From contig NC_019567.1 in NCBI RefSeq assembly GCF_000317895.1, forward strand, positions 1,798,001-1,862,000: a stretch of 64,000 bases of DNA, given 5' to 3'. Positions 33,912 through 46,163 of this stretch are shown here, one piece after another (the stretch's first letter is position 1; each line of letters opens with the position of its first letter). This DNA is from Bdellovibrio bacteriovorus str. Tiberius (GTDB lineage Bacteria; Bdellovibrionota; Bdellovibrionia; Bdellovibrionales; Bdellovibrionaceae). Position numbers and translations under genes: made by a program. The notes beneath the pieces are model-generated. The model was not told where the DNA came from, made no database searches, and saw only the letters and a list, made by a program, of their open reading frames with translations.

Positions 33912-34421
33912 ATGTGGGAAATGACGAACCCCTGGTGGGAACTGATACTTCGTGCAGTTATCGTATACTTTTTCGTATTCGTGCTGTTGCGGGTGATTGG
34001 TAAAAAGCAAATCGGCGAGTTCGCTCCGTTTGATTTTGTTCTGCTGCTGATTATCAGTGAAGCCGTCAGTAATGGATTGATATCGGATGAATACTCCGTC
34101 ACCGGGGCCTTGATTCTGGCAGCCACCCTGGTGGCGGTGAACTCTTTTGTGGACTATCTTAGTTATAAGTTCAAAAAAGTCGAAGAAGTCGTTGAGGGCG
34201 AACCCCGGGTGATTATTCAAAACGGGCAGGTCATTGAAAAAGTGCGCACTTCCGAAGGAATCACTCAATCCGAACTTGAAGCCACGCTGCGGGAGCATGG
34301 CCTGAAGTCGTTTTCAGATGTTCTGCTGGGGGTTCTTGAAACCAATGGTAAAATCAGCATCGTACCAGTGTCTTCGATACCACCGCGGCCTAAGGCGGAT
34401 GAGTCGCCCCGGCCCTTTTAA
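33912..34421 (+). CDS. DUF421 (YetF/YcaP-like) membrane protein
   Basis: Product of 169 residues. Three membrane segments (about 10-30, 38-55, 62-82) with VLLRVIGKKQIGEFAPFDFVLLLIISEAVSNGLI, which is the DUF421 core, then a soluble domain with EPRVIIQNGQVIEKV. Function is unknown; Bacillus relatives affect membrane or spore traits. ATG 33912 has GAGGTGG upstream; the longer open frame from 33576 overlaps the opposite glycosylase gene and is spurious. It converges by four bases with the Xre gene. Confidence 0.85.
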   Translation: MWEMTNPWWELILRAVIVYFFVFVLLRVIGKKQIGEFAPFDFVLLLIISEAVSNGLISDEYSVTGALILAATLVAVNSFVDYLSYKFKKVEEVVEGEPRVIIQNGQVIEKVRTSEGITQSELEATLREHGLKSFSDVLLGVLETNGKISIVPVSSIPPRPKADESPRPF

Positions 34422-35227
34422 AAGTTGGTGATTTCGCCAAAAGTGGAACTGAACTTTTTCAATCCCTCATAGTCGTGCTTCAGAATGGTGTGGGCTGAAA
34501 CAATCACGGCCGACATAAGTTCCTCAGGGGCTTTGGTTTTTTCTTCGTAGGTCGCGAGCTTTTCAAAACTGCGCAGGGACTTGTTCTGTTCTTCAACCCA
34601 CGCCTGATAGCTGGCTTTAGAGATTTTGACCACCTGAGTGGAAAAACTCGCCTGATTGCGCTCTTCTTTTTTCTTTTGGGAATAAAGCCCTTCGCGAACC
34701 AGATCGATAAAGAAATACGCCACGCCTTTGATGAAGGATTCAGAATGAGCCCGCGCCAAGGCCGCATTTCCGAGGTTTGGAATGGTCTTGAAGGCGGGTT
34801 TAACCTTTTGTTTTCCGGTGACACGGATCAGGTCATGCTTTTCCAGGCCGATCAGATATTTGTCCGTGCTTCTTGCGGTCAGTTGATACTCGTCAGCAAT
34901 CTGTTTTGGAGTCATTCCATCAAAAAGCTTCATCAGATAAGCAAAGTAGTTCTTGTTCTTTGCCAGGAAGGCATCCTGTTCTTCGGTGAATGAAGGACTT
35001 CCGGTTTCTTCCTCGGCCGTCAGGGTTTCAATTTCAGCAAGGTTGGTGTCTAAAATATCACACAGATGCAAAAGGCGATTTAGAGTCAGTTCTTCGGGCC
35101 CCAGAATTCTTTTGATCGTCGGAACAGAGCATTCCATCTGTTCTGCAAGGGCGTCATAAGTCAGTCCTTTCTTTTTCAGAAGAACTTTAAGAACTGCTTT
35201 TATTTTCTGGGACTTAAACTCTTTCAC
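34418..35227 (-). CDS. Xre-family transcriptional regulator with long C-terminal domain
   Basis: Product of 269 residues. The HTH is at about 20-65 (LTYDALAEQMECSVPTIKRILG). A linker precedes a second DNA-binding-like region (MTPKQIADEYQLTARSTDKYLIGL, about 105-130) and a helical C-terminal part resembling the DUF4423/TIGR02147 regulators found in Bdellovibrio and Fibrobacter. A possible 35-residue peptide gene lies seven bases upstream on the same strand and a double palindrome lies upstream of that, as in peptide-controlled or autoregulated loci (inference). Confidence 0.75.
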   Translation of the reverse strand: MKEFKSQKIKAVLKVLLKKKGLTYDALAEQMECSVPTIKRILGPEELTLNRLLHLCDILDTNLAEIETLTAEEETGSPSFTEEQDAFLAKNKNYFAYLMKLFDGMTPKQIADEYQLTARSTDKYLIGLEKHDLIRVTGKQKVKPAFKTIPNLGNAALARAHSESFIKGVAYFFIDLVREGLYSQKKKEERNQASFSTQVVKISKASYQAWVEEQNKSLRSFEKLATYEEKTKAPEELMSAVIVSAHTILKHDYEGLKKFSSTFGEITNF

Positions 35228-35233
35228 GGGATC

Positions 35234-35341
35234 CTACCTTTTGAAGTTCTTGCGAAATTCGCGTTCCAGAATGTGACTGCAATCCACCTCCAGACTGTCG
35301 AAACCAAGCAGCGAACACAGAATATAAAAAACTTTTTTCAT
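35234..35341 (-). CDS. Possible 35-residue peptide gene upstream of the Xre regulator
   Basis: The frame reads MKKVFYILCSLLGFDS then a charged tail ending FRKNFKR. A Lys-Lys start and hydrophobic core make it look like a short leader or exported peptide. GCAGG lies about eight bases before the ATG. Its stop is six bases before the regulator start, so both would be on one transcript. No homology was judged; it may not be translated. Confidence 0.4.
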   Translation of the reverse strand: MKKVFYILCSLLGFDSLEVDCSHILEREFRKNFKR

Positions 35342-35354
35342 TTGAGACCTGCCT

Positions 35355-35383
35355 CTTTCAGAAAGCCTCATCGCTTTCTGAAA
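35355..35383. promoter_or_regulatory. Nested palindromic operator upstream of the Xre regulator
   Basis: TTTCAGAAAG (35356-35365) and CTTTCTGAAA (35374-35383) are perfect reverse complements, and each half is itself near-palindromic (CTTTC-A-GAAAG; CTTTC-T-GAAA). That gives two similar sites about 18 bp centre to centre, fit for a dimeric repressor binding side by side. The rest of 35384-35573 shows no clear feature. Confidence 0.5.
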
Positions 35384-35573
35384 CCAGATTGCAGCATTTG
35401 GTTTGGAGTCTCAATCATCATCCTGAGGGTATCAAAAAACGAGCTAAAAAGCCATAAAATGGCTCAAAAATAGGTCGTGGTATCGAAAATAGATCCCACC
35501 TGCGGGACTGCTTCGGTCCTCGAATATCTCTCCAGTTGTCCGCACTCATCCTTGCTGCTAATTTCCCGCCACT

Positions 35574-38500
35574 ATGTCACCAGCTTTATTATCAGTACGC
35601 CAACCCGTTCTTATCATGTCTCTTGTCATCCTTATGCTGACTCTTGGAGGCATCTCTTTAAAAAACCTTCCCATCGATTTGTATCCGGATGTCACGCTTC
35701 CCACTGTCGTGGTTGTGACTTCGTATGCGGGTGCCGGTCCTCAGGAAGTTGAAACCGAAATCACCAAGGTATTGGAAGATCAGGTTTCAACCATTTCCGG
35801 AGTGCAGAAGGTCTCTTCGCAGAATATGGAAGGGGTCAGTATTCTTAGTATCGAGTTCTCTTTGAAAACCAATCTGAACTTCGCCGAGCAGGAAGTCCGC
35901 GCCAAAGTGCAAAACTCCATGCGTGAACTTCCCGATGACGTCGATGAACCCGTGATCCGTAAGGTGGGTCCGTCGGATGCGCCGATCATGTATATCTCAC
36001 TCCAAGCCGACATGGAGGACGGAAAGCTTTACGATCTGGCCAAAGAGATCATTTCCCCGCAGTTTGAGCAGGTCTATCAGGTCGGCCAGGTGGAAATCCT
36101 GGGGGGCCGCAAGCGTGAAATTCACGTCAGTTTGAATCGGGACCGTTTGAACGGCACGGATATCTCAGCCAGCACAGTGGCCGAAGCTCTGCGCAGCGGG
36201 GGGCGCAATATCCCTGCCGGTAAAATTGATGTCGGAGAAACTCAGTTTTCTTTCCGCACCCTGGGACAGTATCAGTCCGTGCATGAAATCGGGTCCACCG
36301 TGCTTCGTCTGGCGGATGTCTATCATCCGATCACCATCGGCACGGTGGCCAGGATCGAAGACACTTTGCAGGACGAAAGCTCGCGCAGCCGTTTGAATGG
36401 CAAGAAAGCCATCAACTTCAGCATCTATCGCCAGTCCGGAGCCAATTCGGTCAAAGTTGCTGACGATATCGCCAAGAAGGTAACCAAGATCAACGAGGAC
36501 TTCAAAGCCCAAGGGGTGGAAGCCCAGATGAAGATCGTTCAGGACACCAGTAACAAGATTCGCGCGAACGTTTATGACGTTTATGAATCCATTATATTCG
36601 GGGTGATCCTGACGATTCTGGTGGTTTATTTCTTCCTGGGCAGCATGAAATCCACTCTGATTACGGGCTTTGCACTTCCCAACTCGCTGCTGGGGGCGTG
36701 TATTATGATGGGGATCTTCGGGTTCTCTATCAACATCATGAGCCTGCTGGCGATGAGTTTGGTCGTGGGTCTTTTGGTGGATGACGCCATCGTCGTTCGT
36801 GAAAACATCTTCCGTAAGCTTGAAATCGGCATGTCGCCGAAGAAAGCCGCCGTGGTTGGTACCAATGAAGTGACTCTGGCCGTTGTTGCGACCACTTTGA
36901 CGATTCTTGCGGTGTTTGGCCCGATCGGAAATCTGCAGGGGATTGTGGGGCAGTTCTTCAAACAGTTTGGTTTGACGATCTGTTTTGCCATGATCGTCAG
37001 TTTGTTCGACGGTCTGTTTGTGGCGCCGACTTTGTCAGCATACGTGGCGGGGGAGCATTCTCACAAACCTCCAACATCCAGGTTCGGCATCTGGAATCAA
37101 AAAGCTCTGAAGGCCTTTGATCGCTTCCAGACGCGCATGGAGCAGGGGTATGTGAAAACTCTGGGCTGGGCTCTGGCGCATCCGGCGAAAACCATCCTGG
37201 CCTCTGTCGGGATCTTTGTGTTTTCGCTCTTTATTGCCACACGCGTGCCATTCACATTCCTGCCCGCGCAGGACAATGGTGAATTCTACGTGCAGTTTGA
37301 GCTTTCTCCGGGGGCCAGTCTTGATGGCACGGATGTCATTGCCAAAGAAATCGAAAGCCGCACCCGCAAGTTCCCAGAGATCGAGGACATTTTGACCTTC
37401 GTGGGTACCGGCAACGGGGAGCCTCACAAGGGAAGTCTTTATATCCGTCTTGTGCCGTCTAAAAAACGCAGCATGAATACCACGCAGACCAAAGCGGCTT
37501 TGCGTGAAGCGTATAAGGGCCTGGAGAAATACAACATCATCGTGACGGATAACCCCGGTCAGCAGAACAGCCGTCAGTTCAACTTGAATATCGTGGGTCA
37601 GAATATGAACGATCTGATTCAGTATTCTGAAAAGGTGCTGGCGAAGCTGAAGGCCGAGCCGGGTCTTTCCCAGCCGGATACAAGCTATCGCGCCGGTAAG
37701 CCCGAGTTCCAGGTGCAGCTGAAGCGTGAAAACGCCCAAGCTTCGGGGGTTTCCCTGATCGGTGTTGGTATGGAGCTTCGTACTTTGATCGAAGGCCAGA
37801 CGCCGGCCATCTACCGTGAAAATGGTGTGAATTATGATGTGCGTGTGCGCCTGCAGCCGGATCAGCGTGACTTGCGTGAACAGTATCCAAGTCTGAAGGT
37901 TCCAAATCTCAGTCAGCGGCTGGTGCCTTTGGCGAACGTCGCCCACTTGAAAGAAGCGCAGGGGCCGTCGGTGATCTTGCGTGAAAACCGCAACCGTTAC
38001 ATCCAGCTTTCTGCAGATATCACTCCAGGCGGGAAAGGCCTTGGGGGTGTGATCACTGAAATCAACAGTCTGTCGAAGACAGAACTGAAGCCCCCTCCGG
38101 GTGTGACTTTCAGCTTCGTGGGTGAAGCCGAACGCTTTGCCGAGCTGATGACGAACATCCTGGTTTCCTTGGGCTTGGGTGTGATGTTTATTTATCTGGT
38201 GCTGGCTAGTTTGTATGGTTCTTTCATCACCCCGGTGACAATCATGTCTGTGATTCCGCTGGCTGCCTGCGGAGCTTTCCTGTCGTTATTCATCACCCGT
38301 TCCAGCTTTGATTTGTTCTCGATGATTGGGTGTGTGATGCTGATGGGTCTTGCGACGAAGAACTCTATCTTGTTGATCGACTCTGCAGCTGAACAGCAAA
38401 AGCATGGTATTTCTCCGAAAGAAGCTTTGCTGAAAGCGGGCGAAACCCGTCTTCGTCCGATCATTATGACGAGTCTTGCGCTGATTGCCGGAATGGTGCC

Positions 38501-38693
38501 TGTGGCGATTGGTTTGAATGAAGCTTCGAAATCCCGTACAAGTCTTGGGATTGTCGTTATCGGTGGTACTATCAGTTCCACCTTGCTGACACTATATGTG
38601 ATTCCGGCCGTTCACTTATATGTGGACCGATTCCAGAACTGGTTCATGGCGAAATACCGCAAAGTCTTCGGACACGACGAAACAGTGATCTAG
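35574..38693 (+). CDS. RND-family (HAE1/AcrB-type) efflux pump
   Basis: Product of 1039 residues with the RND layout: one N-terminal membrane helix, a large periplasmic loop, helices around 340-470, a second loop, and helices from about 865 to the end. The proton-relay aspartates are in VGLLVDDAIVVREN (about 402-403). FTFLPAQDNGEFYV starts the second loop. These pumps export drugs or lipids and normally work with a membrane-fusion protein and an outer-membrane channel; neither is encoded next to it. ATG 35574 lacks an obvious ribosome-binding site. Confidence 0.93.
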   Translation: MSPALLSVRQPVLIMSLVILMLTLGGISLKNLPIDLYPDVTLPTVVVVTSYAGAGPQEVETEITKVLEDQVSTISGVQKVSSQNMEGVSILSIEFSLKTNLNFAEQEVRAKVQNSMRELPDDVDEPVIRKVGPSDAPIMYISLQADMEDGKLYDLAKEIISPQFEQVYQVGQVEILGGRKREIHVSLNRDRLNGTDISASTVAEALRSGGRNIPAGKIDVGETQFSFRTLGQYQSVHEIGSTVLRLADVYHPITIGTVARIEDTLQDESSRSRLNGKKAINFSIYRQSGANSVKVADDIAKKVTKINEDFKAQGVEAQMKIVQDTSNKIRANVYDVYESIIFGVILTILVVYFFLGSMKSTLITGFALPNSLLGACIMMGIFGFSINIMSLLAMSLVVGLLVDDAIVVRENIFRKLEIGMSPKKAAVVGTNEVTLAVVATTLTILAVFGPIGNLQGIVGQFFKQFGLTICFAMIVSLFDGLFVAPTLSAYVAGEHSHKPPTSRFGIWNQKALKAFDRFQTRMEQGYVKTLGWALAHPAKTILASVGIFVFSLFIATRVPFTFLPAQDNGEFYVQFELSPGASLDGTDVIAKEIESRTRKFPEIEDILTFVGTGNGEPHKGSLYIRLVPSKKRSMNTTQTKAALREAYKGLEKYNIIVTDNPGQQNSRQFNLNIVGQNMNDLIQYSEKVLAKLKAEPGLSQPDTSYRAGKPEFQVQLKRENAQASGVSLIGVGMELRTLIEGQTPAIYRENGVNYDVRVRLQPDQRDLREQYPSLKVPNLSQRLVPLANVAHLKEAQGPSVILRENRNRYIQLSADITPGGKGLGGVITEINSLSKTELKPPPGVTFSFVGEAERFAELMTNILVSLGLGVMFIYLVLASLYGSFITPVTIMSVIPLAACGAFLSLFITRSSFDLFSMIGCVMLMGLATKNSILLIDSAAEQQKHGISPKEALLKAGETRLRPIIMTSLALIAGMVPVAIGLNEASKSRTSLGIVVIGGTISSTLLTLYVIPAVHLYVDRFQNWFMAKYRKVFGHDETVI

Positions 38694-38700
38694 ATATAGA

Positions 38701-38727
38701 AGCCGTCCCTTGGGGTGGCTTTTTTTA
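38701..38727 (+). terminator. Terminator after the RND pump
   Basis: AGCCGTCCC-TTG-GGGTGGCT hairpin (two G-T pairs) followed by seven T. Confidence 0.8.
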
Positions 38728-38853
38728 TGTCTAAATTCAATCGCCTCTGCACCAAAGTGATGGATCGTGACTGTAAACTGGCACTGTTGATGGATTCTTC
38801 CTGGGACGGTTTTATTCAGTAATAGAATAGAACAAACGAACCAGGAGGTTTTT

Positions 38854-39024
38854 ATGGCTTCGAAATACAACGATAAAGAAAGCCTCTCCCATAAAGTGGG
38901 GGATAAAATCGAAAAGGTTGGACAGAAGATCTCTGAGAAGGCCCCTAAAACAGGTCAGGCCATCCATGATCTGGGGGATAAGATTGAACACATGAACGAC
39001 AATAAGAAATCCCGCCGTACTTAA
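38854..39024 (+). CDS. 56-residue charged helical protein, unknown function
   Basis: Too short for most gene finders but well supported: CCAGGAGG lies six bases before the ATG and a hairpin follows the stop. The product holds an internal repeat: HKVGDKIEKVGQKI and, 20 residues later, IHDLGDKIEHMN. Both halves would form amphipathic helices. No family recognised. Perhaps a membrane-surface or stress protein (guess). It lies between the RND pump and the rRNA operon. Confidence 0.7.
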   Translation: MASKYNDKESLSHKVGDKIEKVGQKISEKAPKTGQAIHDLGDKIEHMNDNKKSRRT

Positions 39025-39039
39025 TGAGCGGTTTTGAAG

Positions 39040-39069
39040 GCCCCTTTCTTATATAGAAGGGGCTTTCTG
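39040..39069 (+). terminator. Terminator-like hairpin after the 56-residue protein
   Basis: GCCCCTTTCT-TATAT-AGAAGGGGC with a short T-rich tail. From here to 39448 the sequence is A/T-rich and shows no gene; it may hold upstream activating elements for the rRNA promoter. Confidence 0.55.
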
Positions 39070-39448
39070 CATTTTCTGATCCCTATTAATAAGGGAAATG
39101 GCCCCTCTATCTAGAGATTTCCTCTGAAATGCGGGATAAATGGGCTCCTCTTTTATAGGCATGAAGCGCTGCAGAGTCGCTTTGTGCCTATTAAGGCGGC
39201 ATAAAGCGCAATTTTTGCCCTATTTTTCTACACTTTTATTTATTTAAAAAAGGCCTTGCCTGGAAAGGGCATTAGGCCTATAAATCAGGACCTCACCGAC
39301 GTTATGTTTGATTCCAAACACAGACAGGGTTCATAAGTAATTGATTTGAATTCAATTATTTGCGACACGTTTGAACGTTGATTGAGGATCAAATATTTTT
39401 TCGAAAAAGTTCTTTTTGAAAATTTTCGAAAAAATGTTTGGGAGGGTG

Positions 39449-39477
39449 TTGACAAGAGCTTAGCTCTTCGATAAAAC
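39449..39477 (+). promoter_or_regulatory. rRNA operon promoter
   Basis: -35 TTGACA (39449-39454), 17-bp spacer, -10-like TAAAAC (39472-39477). The spacer contains a perfect palindrome AGAGCT-T-AGCTCT (39455-39467). The A/T-rich run before it fits an UP element. A hairpin CTCGCCG...CGGCGAG lies in the leader at 39485-39512. Confidence 0.65.
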
Positions 39478-39520
39478 TCTCTACCTCGCCGCTAAGTAAG
39501 ATTAACGGCGAGCAAGATTC

Positions 39521-39540
39521 GCTCTTTGAAAACTGAATAG
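39521..39540 (+). promoter_or_regulatory. boxA-like antitermination element before 16S
   Basis: GCTCTTTGAAAACTGAATAG. A near copy (GTTCTTTGACAATTGAATAG) lies before the 23S gene at 41434-41453. Both match the boxA pattern bound by Nus factors. Confidence 0.6.
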
Positions 39541-39562
39541 CTAGATAAAATAGATTTTTGGG
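39540..39562 (+). other. 16S rRNA processing stem, 5' strand
   Basis: GCTAGAT(AAA)ATAGATTTTTGGG pairs with 41258-41275 downstream of 16S (CCCAAAAATCTATCTAGC), apart from a short bulge. This would form the long stem cut by RNase III. Confidence 0.75.
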
Positions 39563-39657
39563 CTCTTTGAATACCGAGTAATTGGTATTCACAATTTCAA
39601 AAAATATTCGAACAAACAATAGCGTAAAAGCTAGCTGTTTGCTTCTAAACAGAATTT

Positions 39658-41170
<1,513 letters not shown>

Positions 41171-41257
41171 TATCCGGTCAATCTTCATCAAGACTTGTTC
41201 TTGATAAGTTAAAATGACCCAATCTTAGGTCAACTTACTCTTCCCGAGTAAGTGAGT

Positions 41258-41275
41258 CCCAAAAATCTATCTAGC
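41258..41275 (+). other. 16S rRNA processing stem, 3' strand
   Basis: Reverse complement partner of 39540-39562, in the spacer between 16S and tRNA-Ile. Confidence 0.75.
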
Positions 41276-41304
41276 TGTTTAGTTTTGAGAGAGTGAAGCC
41301 TAAC

Positions 41305-41381
<77 letters not shown>

Positions 41382-41433
41382 AGTTCTAATAACTGGAATG
41401 CGGTGTAAGTTAGAGTTTTGCTGAACGGTTTTC

Positions 41434-41453
41434 GTTCTTTGACAATTGAATAG
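41434..41453 (+). promoter_or_regulatory. boxA-like element before 23S
   Basis: GTTCTTTGACAATTGAATAG, close to the boxA consensus and to the copy at 39521-39540. Confidence 0.6.
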
Positions 41454-41488
41454 ATTGATTTAGTTGATTTTTAGCGAGGTTAGTTCCA
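41447..41488 (+). other. 23S rRNA processing stem, 5' strand
   Basis: Pairs with 44533-44578 downstream of 23S over about 40 positions with one bulge and one mismatch (shared segments GATTGATTTA, TTGATTTTTAGCGAG, GTTAGTTCCA). Confidence 0.8.
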
Positions 41489-41491
41489 TTT

Positions 41492-44433
<2,942 letters not shown>

Positions 44434-44532
44434 AAACATTCTTCTTAGATTTATCTAACGAAGATTTCGTCTCAGAGACTTCCTTAATTGGAACGAGAGA
44501 CTAGCTCTCTGAATAAGTAAGAGAGTGAAATG

Positions 44533-44578
44533 TGGAACTAACAGCGACTCGCTAAAAATCAATTAAATCAATCATTCA
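44533..44578 (+). other. 23S rRNA processing stem, 3' strand
   Basis: Reverse complement partner of 41447-41488, between 23S and 5S. Confidence 0.8.
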
Positions 44579-44683
44579 GTTGTAATGATAAAAAGAAAGT
44601 AACTTCTCCATTTGGATTGGAAGTAAGTTGCAAAGAACGAAAAGGTTAGTGTAAGAAGCTAACCACTTTGATTAATAAACGCT

Positions 44684-44803
44684 TTGCTGGTGTTTATAGC
44701 AGAGGGGCCACACCTGATCCCATTCCGAACTCAGAAGTTAAGTCCTCTTGCGGCGATGGTATTGCATTGGTGACAATGTGGGAGAGTAGCACGACGCCAG
44801 CTC
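44684..44803 (+). rRNA. 5S ribosomal RNA
   Basis: About 120 nt. The conserved CCGAACTCAGAAGTTAAG and GGGAGAGTAG segments are present; GCTGG (44686-44690) pairs with CCAGC (44797-44801) to close the terminal stem. Confidence 0.95.
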
Positions 44804-44814
44804 TATTTTACTTG

Positions 44815-44848
44815 AACCCGGGTTACGAAAGTAATCCGGGTTTTTTTA
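44815..44848 (+). terminator. rRNA operon terminator
   Basis: AACCCGGGTTAC-GAAA-GTAATCCGGGTT followed by a T-run. From 44864 to about 45218 no gene, RNA or clear repeat was seen. Confidence 0.9.
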
Positions 44849-45218
44849 TGCCCGAAATCTGACGATAGACTTTTTCCTGCCTGAAACTTTCGTGCTGACG
44901 TCGCAGACGGCCCGGATTCGGCTTTATCGCCTCAATCAGAAGCAGAAGTTTATCAACGAGAGTTCTTGCCTGGGTTGGTGAGTGCGCTCGCTGGCGAGGC
45001 AACTCGGATCTTTTCTTTCATTTTCACTTCATTCAGAGACGGCGAACTTGCCCTTTGGAGGTCCTTTTTTGTTTCAAAAGGGGAATATCTATAAACACAG
45101 AAATGTGTAATCAAACAAAATTTGGACTAAAAATATTCGCTGTGTCTCACCACTAAAGCTATGAAATGACTGCATAATCTCATTGGAGTCGAGTCGTGAG
45201 AGCTTTTTTTAAAGGGCT

Positions 45219-45377
45219 GTGGTATTCTAGTTATATCAAATACAGGAGCTTTCTCCTGTTCGCTTTTTAAGTCTTTTTTGTCGACTGGTTCAAAAAAAGA
45301 TCTCTCGGAGGTTCATCCGAGACACGGGGTAAACACAATTTAATACGATAGAAAGGGTCGAGATGCGACAGGGTGTC
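45219..45377 (+). promoter_or_regulatory. Structured 5' leader of the SMR transporter gene
   Basis: An extended -10-like TGTGGTATTCT lies near 45216-45226. Downstream are hairpin ACAGGAG/CTCCTGT (45242-45259), stem TCTTTTTTG/CAAAAAAAGA (45272-45300), hairpin TCTCGGA/TCCGAGA (45303-45322) and a small GACA-GGG-TGTC hairpin (45367-45377) that holds the ribosome-binding AGGG in its loop. This suggests leader-mediated control. The core motifs of the known guanidine riboswitches, which often control SMR genes, were not recognised. Confidence 0.4.
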
Positions 45378-45379
45378 TT

Positions 45380-45817
45380 ATGGCATACGTGTATCTTGCA
45401 GCAGCAATTATATTCGAGGTTTTCGGTACGATCACAATGAAGTACTCAGAGGGGTTTACAAAGGTGCTCCCATCCGTGCTCACAGTAGCATGTCATGGAA
45501 TCTGCTTTATAAGCCTCACTGTGGCGCTTAAATATCTTCCCGTCAGTAACGTGTATGCGATCTGGGCGGGAGTGGGAACAGCCTTGATGGCTTTCCTGGG
45601 ACTGGTTATTTTCAATGAGCCTTTACCGCTGCAGAAAGTGGTGGCGACGACGTTGATTATTGCCGGCGTGGTCATTCTGAATTTGGGCGAAGGCAAAAAA
45701 GCCGAAGAACAAGTGGCGAAAGTTGAAACCACACACATTGAGCCGATTCCATCGGCCGTGGTAGTGCCGGTTCCAGCCGCTCCTGTGGTCTCGGCGGCGC
45801 CGCGCAACGCGGGTTGA
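45380..45817 (+). CDS. Small multidrug resistance (SMR) family transporter with C-terminal extension
   Basis: Product of 145 residues. Four membrane helices in the first 105 residues with the essential glutamate in AIIFEVFGTITMKYSEGF (Glu13) and YAIWAGVGTALMA in helix 3, as in EmrE and its relatives. SMR proteins exchange protons for cationic drugs or guanidinium. Unusual: after the last helix comes a tail of about 40 residues rich in Pro, Val and Ala, while normal members end near 110. Start ATG is preceded by AGGG six bases upstream. Confidence 0.9.
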   Translation: MAYVYLAAAIIFEVFGTITMKYSEGFTKVLPSVLTVACHGICFISLTVALKYLPVSNVYAIWAGVGTALMAFLGLVIFNEPLPLQKVVATTLIIAGVVILNLGEGKKAEEQVAKVETTHIEPIPSAVVVPVPAAPVVSAAPRNAG

Positions 45818-45862
45818 AGGCTTTTCTCGACGCTGAAATTTAAAAACATTTTAAAAGAAATC

Positions 45863-45892
45863 AAAAGAGTGGTGAACAACCACTCTTTTTTT
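45863..45892. terminator. Terminator after the SMR gene
   Basis: AAAAGAGTGGT-GAACA-ACCACTCTTTTTTT; A-run and T-run on either side make it work in both directions. From 45893 to 46150 no convincing gene was seen; the open frame there is only an upstream extension of the next gene. Confidence 0.85.
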
Positions 45893-46163
45893 ATTTCTAC
45901 AACCCGTCTTTTCAACTTTAAATCAGGTTCATCTTAAGATCAGATGTTTGGCGATCGCGAGTATAAATGGGCCGCAACAGGTTCGGATTAAATTAAAAAG
46001 AACTGACGGTTGTTCGGCAGGTGCTGGGACGTCGGCGTATTGGATTGTCGGAAAGTCGGCAGGGCGGCCCTCAAGGCGACGGTGGTGGATTTGGACCTGG
46101 ATTTTGGATGGCATTGGCTATGCAATTCAGTTAGACATAACCAATCATCACAAAGGTGTGTTT

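Noticed and set aside
37035-37946. 303-codon open frame on the minus strand
   Set aside because: Antisense to the RND pump gene, with no coherent fold or ribosome-binding site.
44668-44862. 64-codon open frame on the plus strand
   Set aside because: It lies almost wholly inside the 5S rRNA gene and its terminator.
45219-45377. Guanidine riboswitch (ykkC, mini-ykkC or type III)
   Set aside because: The conserved core motifs of these classes could not be found; kept only as an undefined structured leader.
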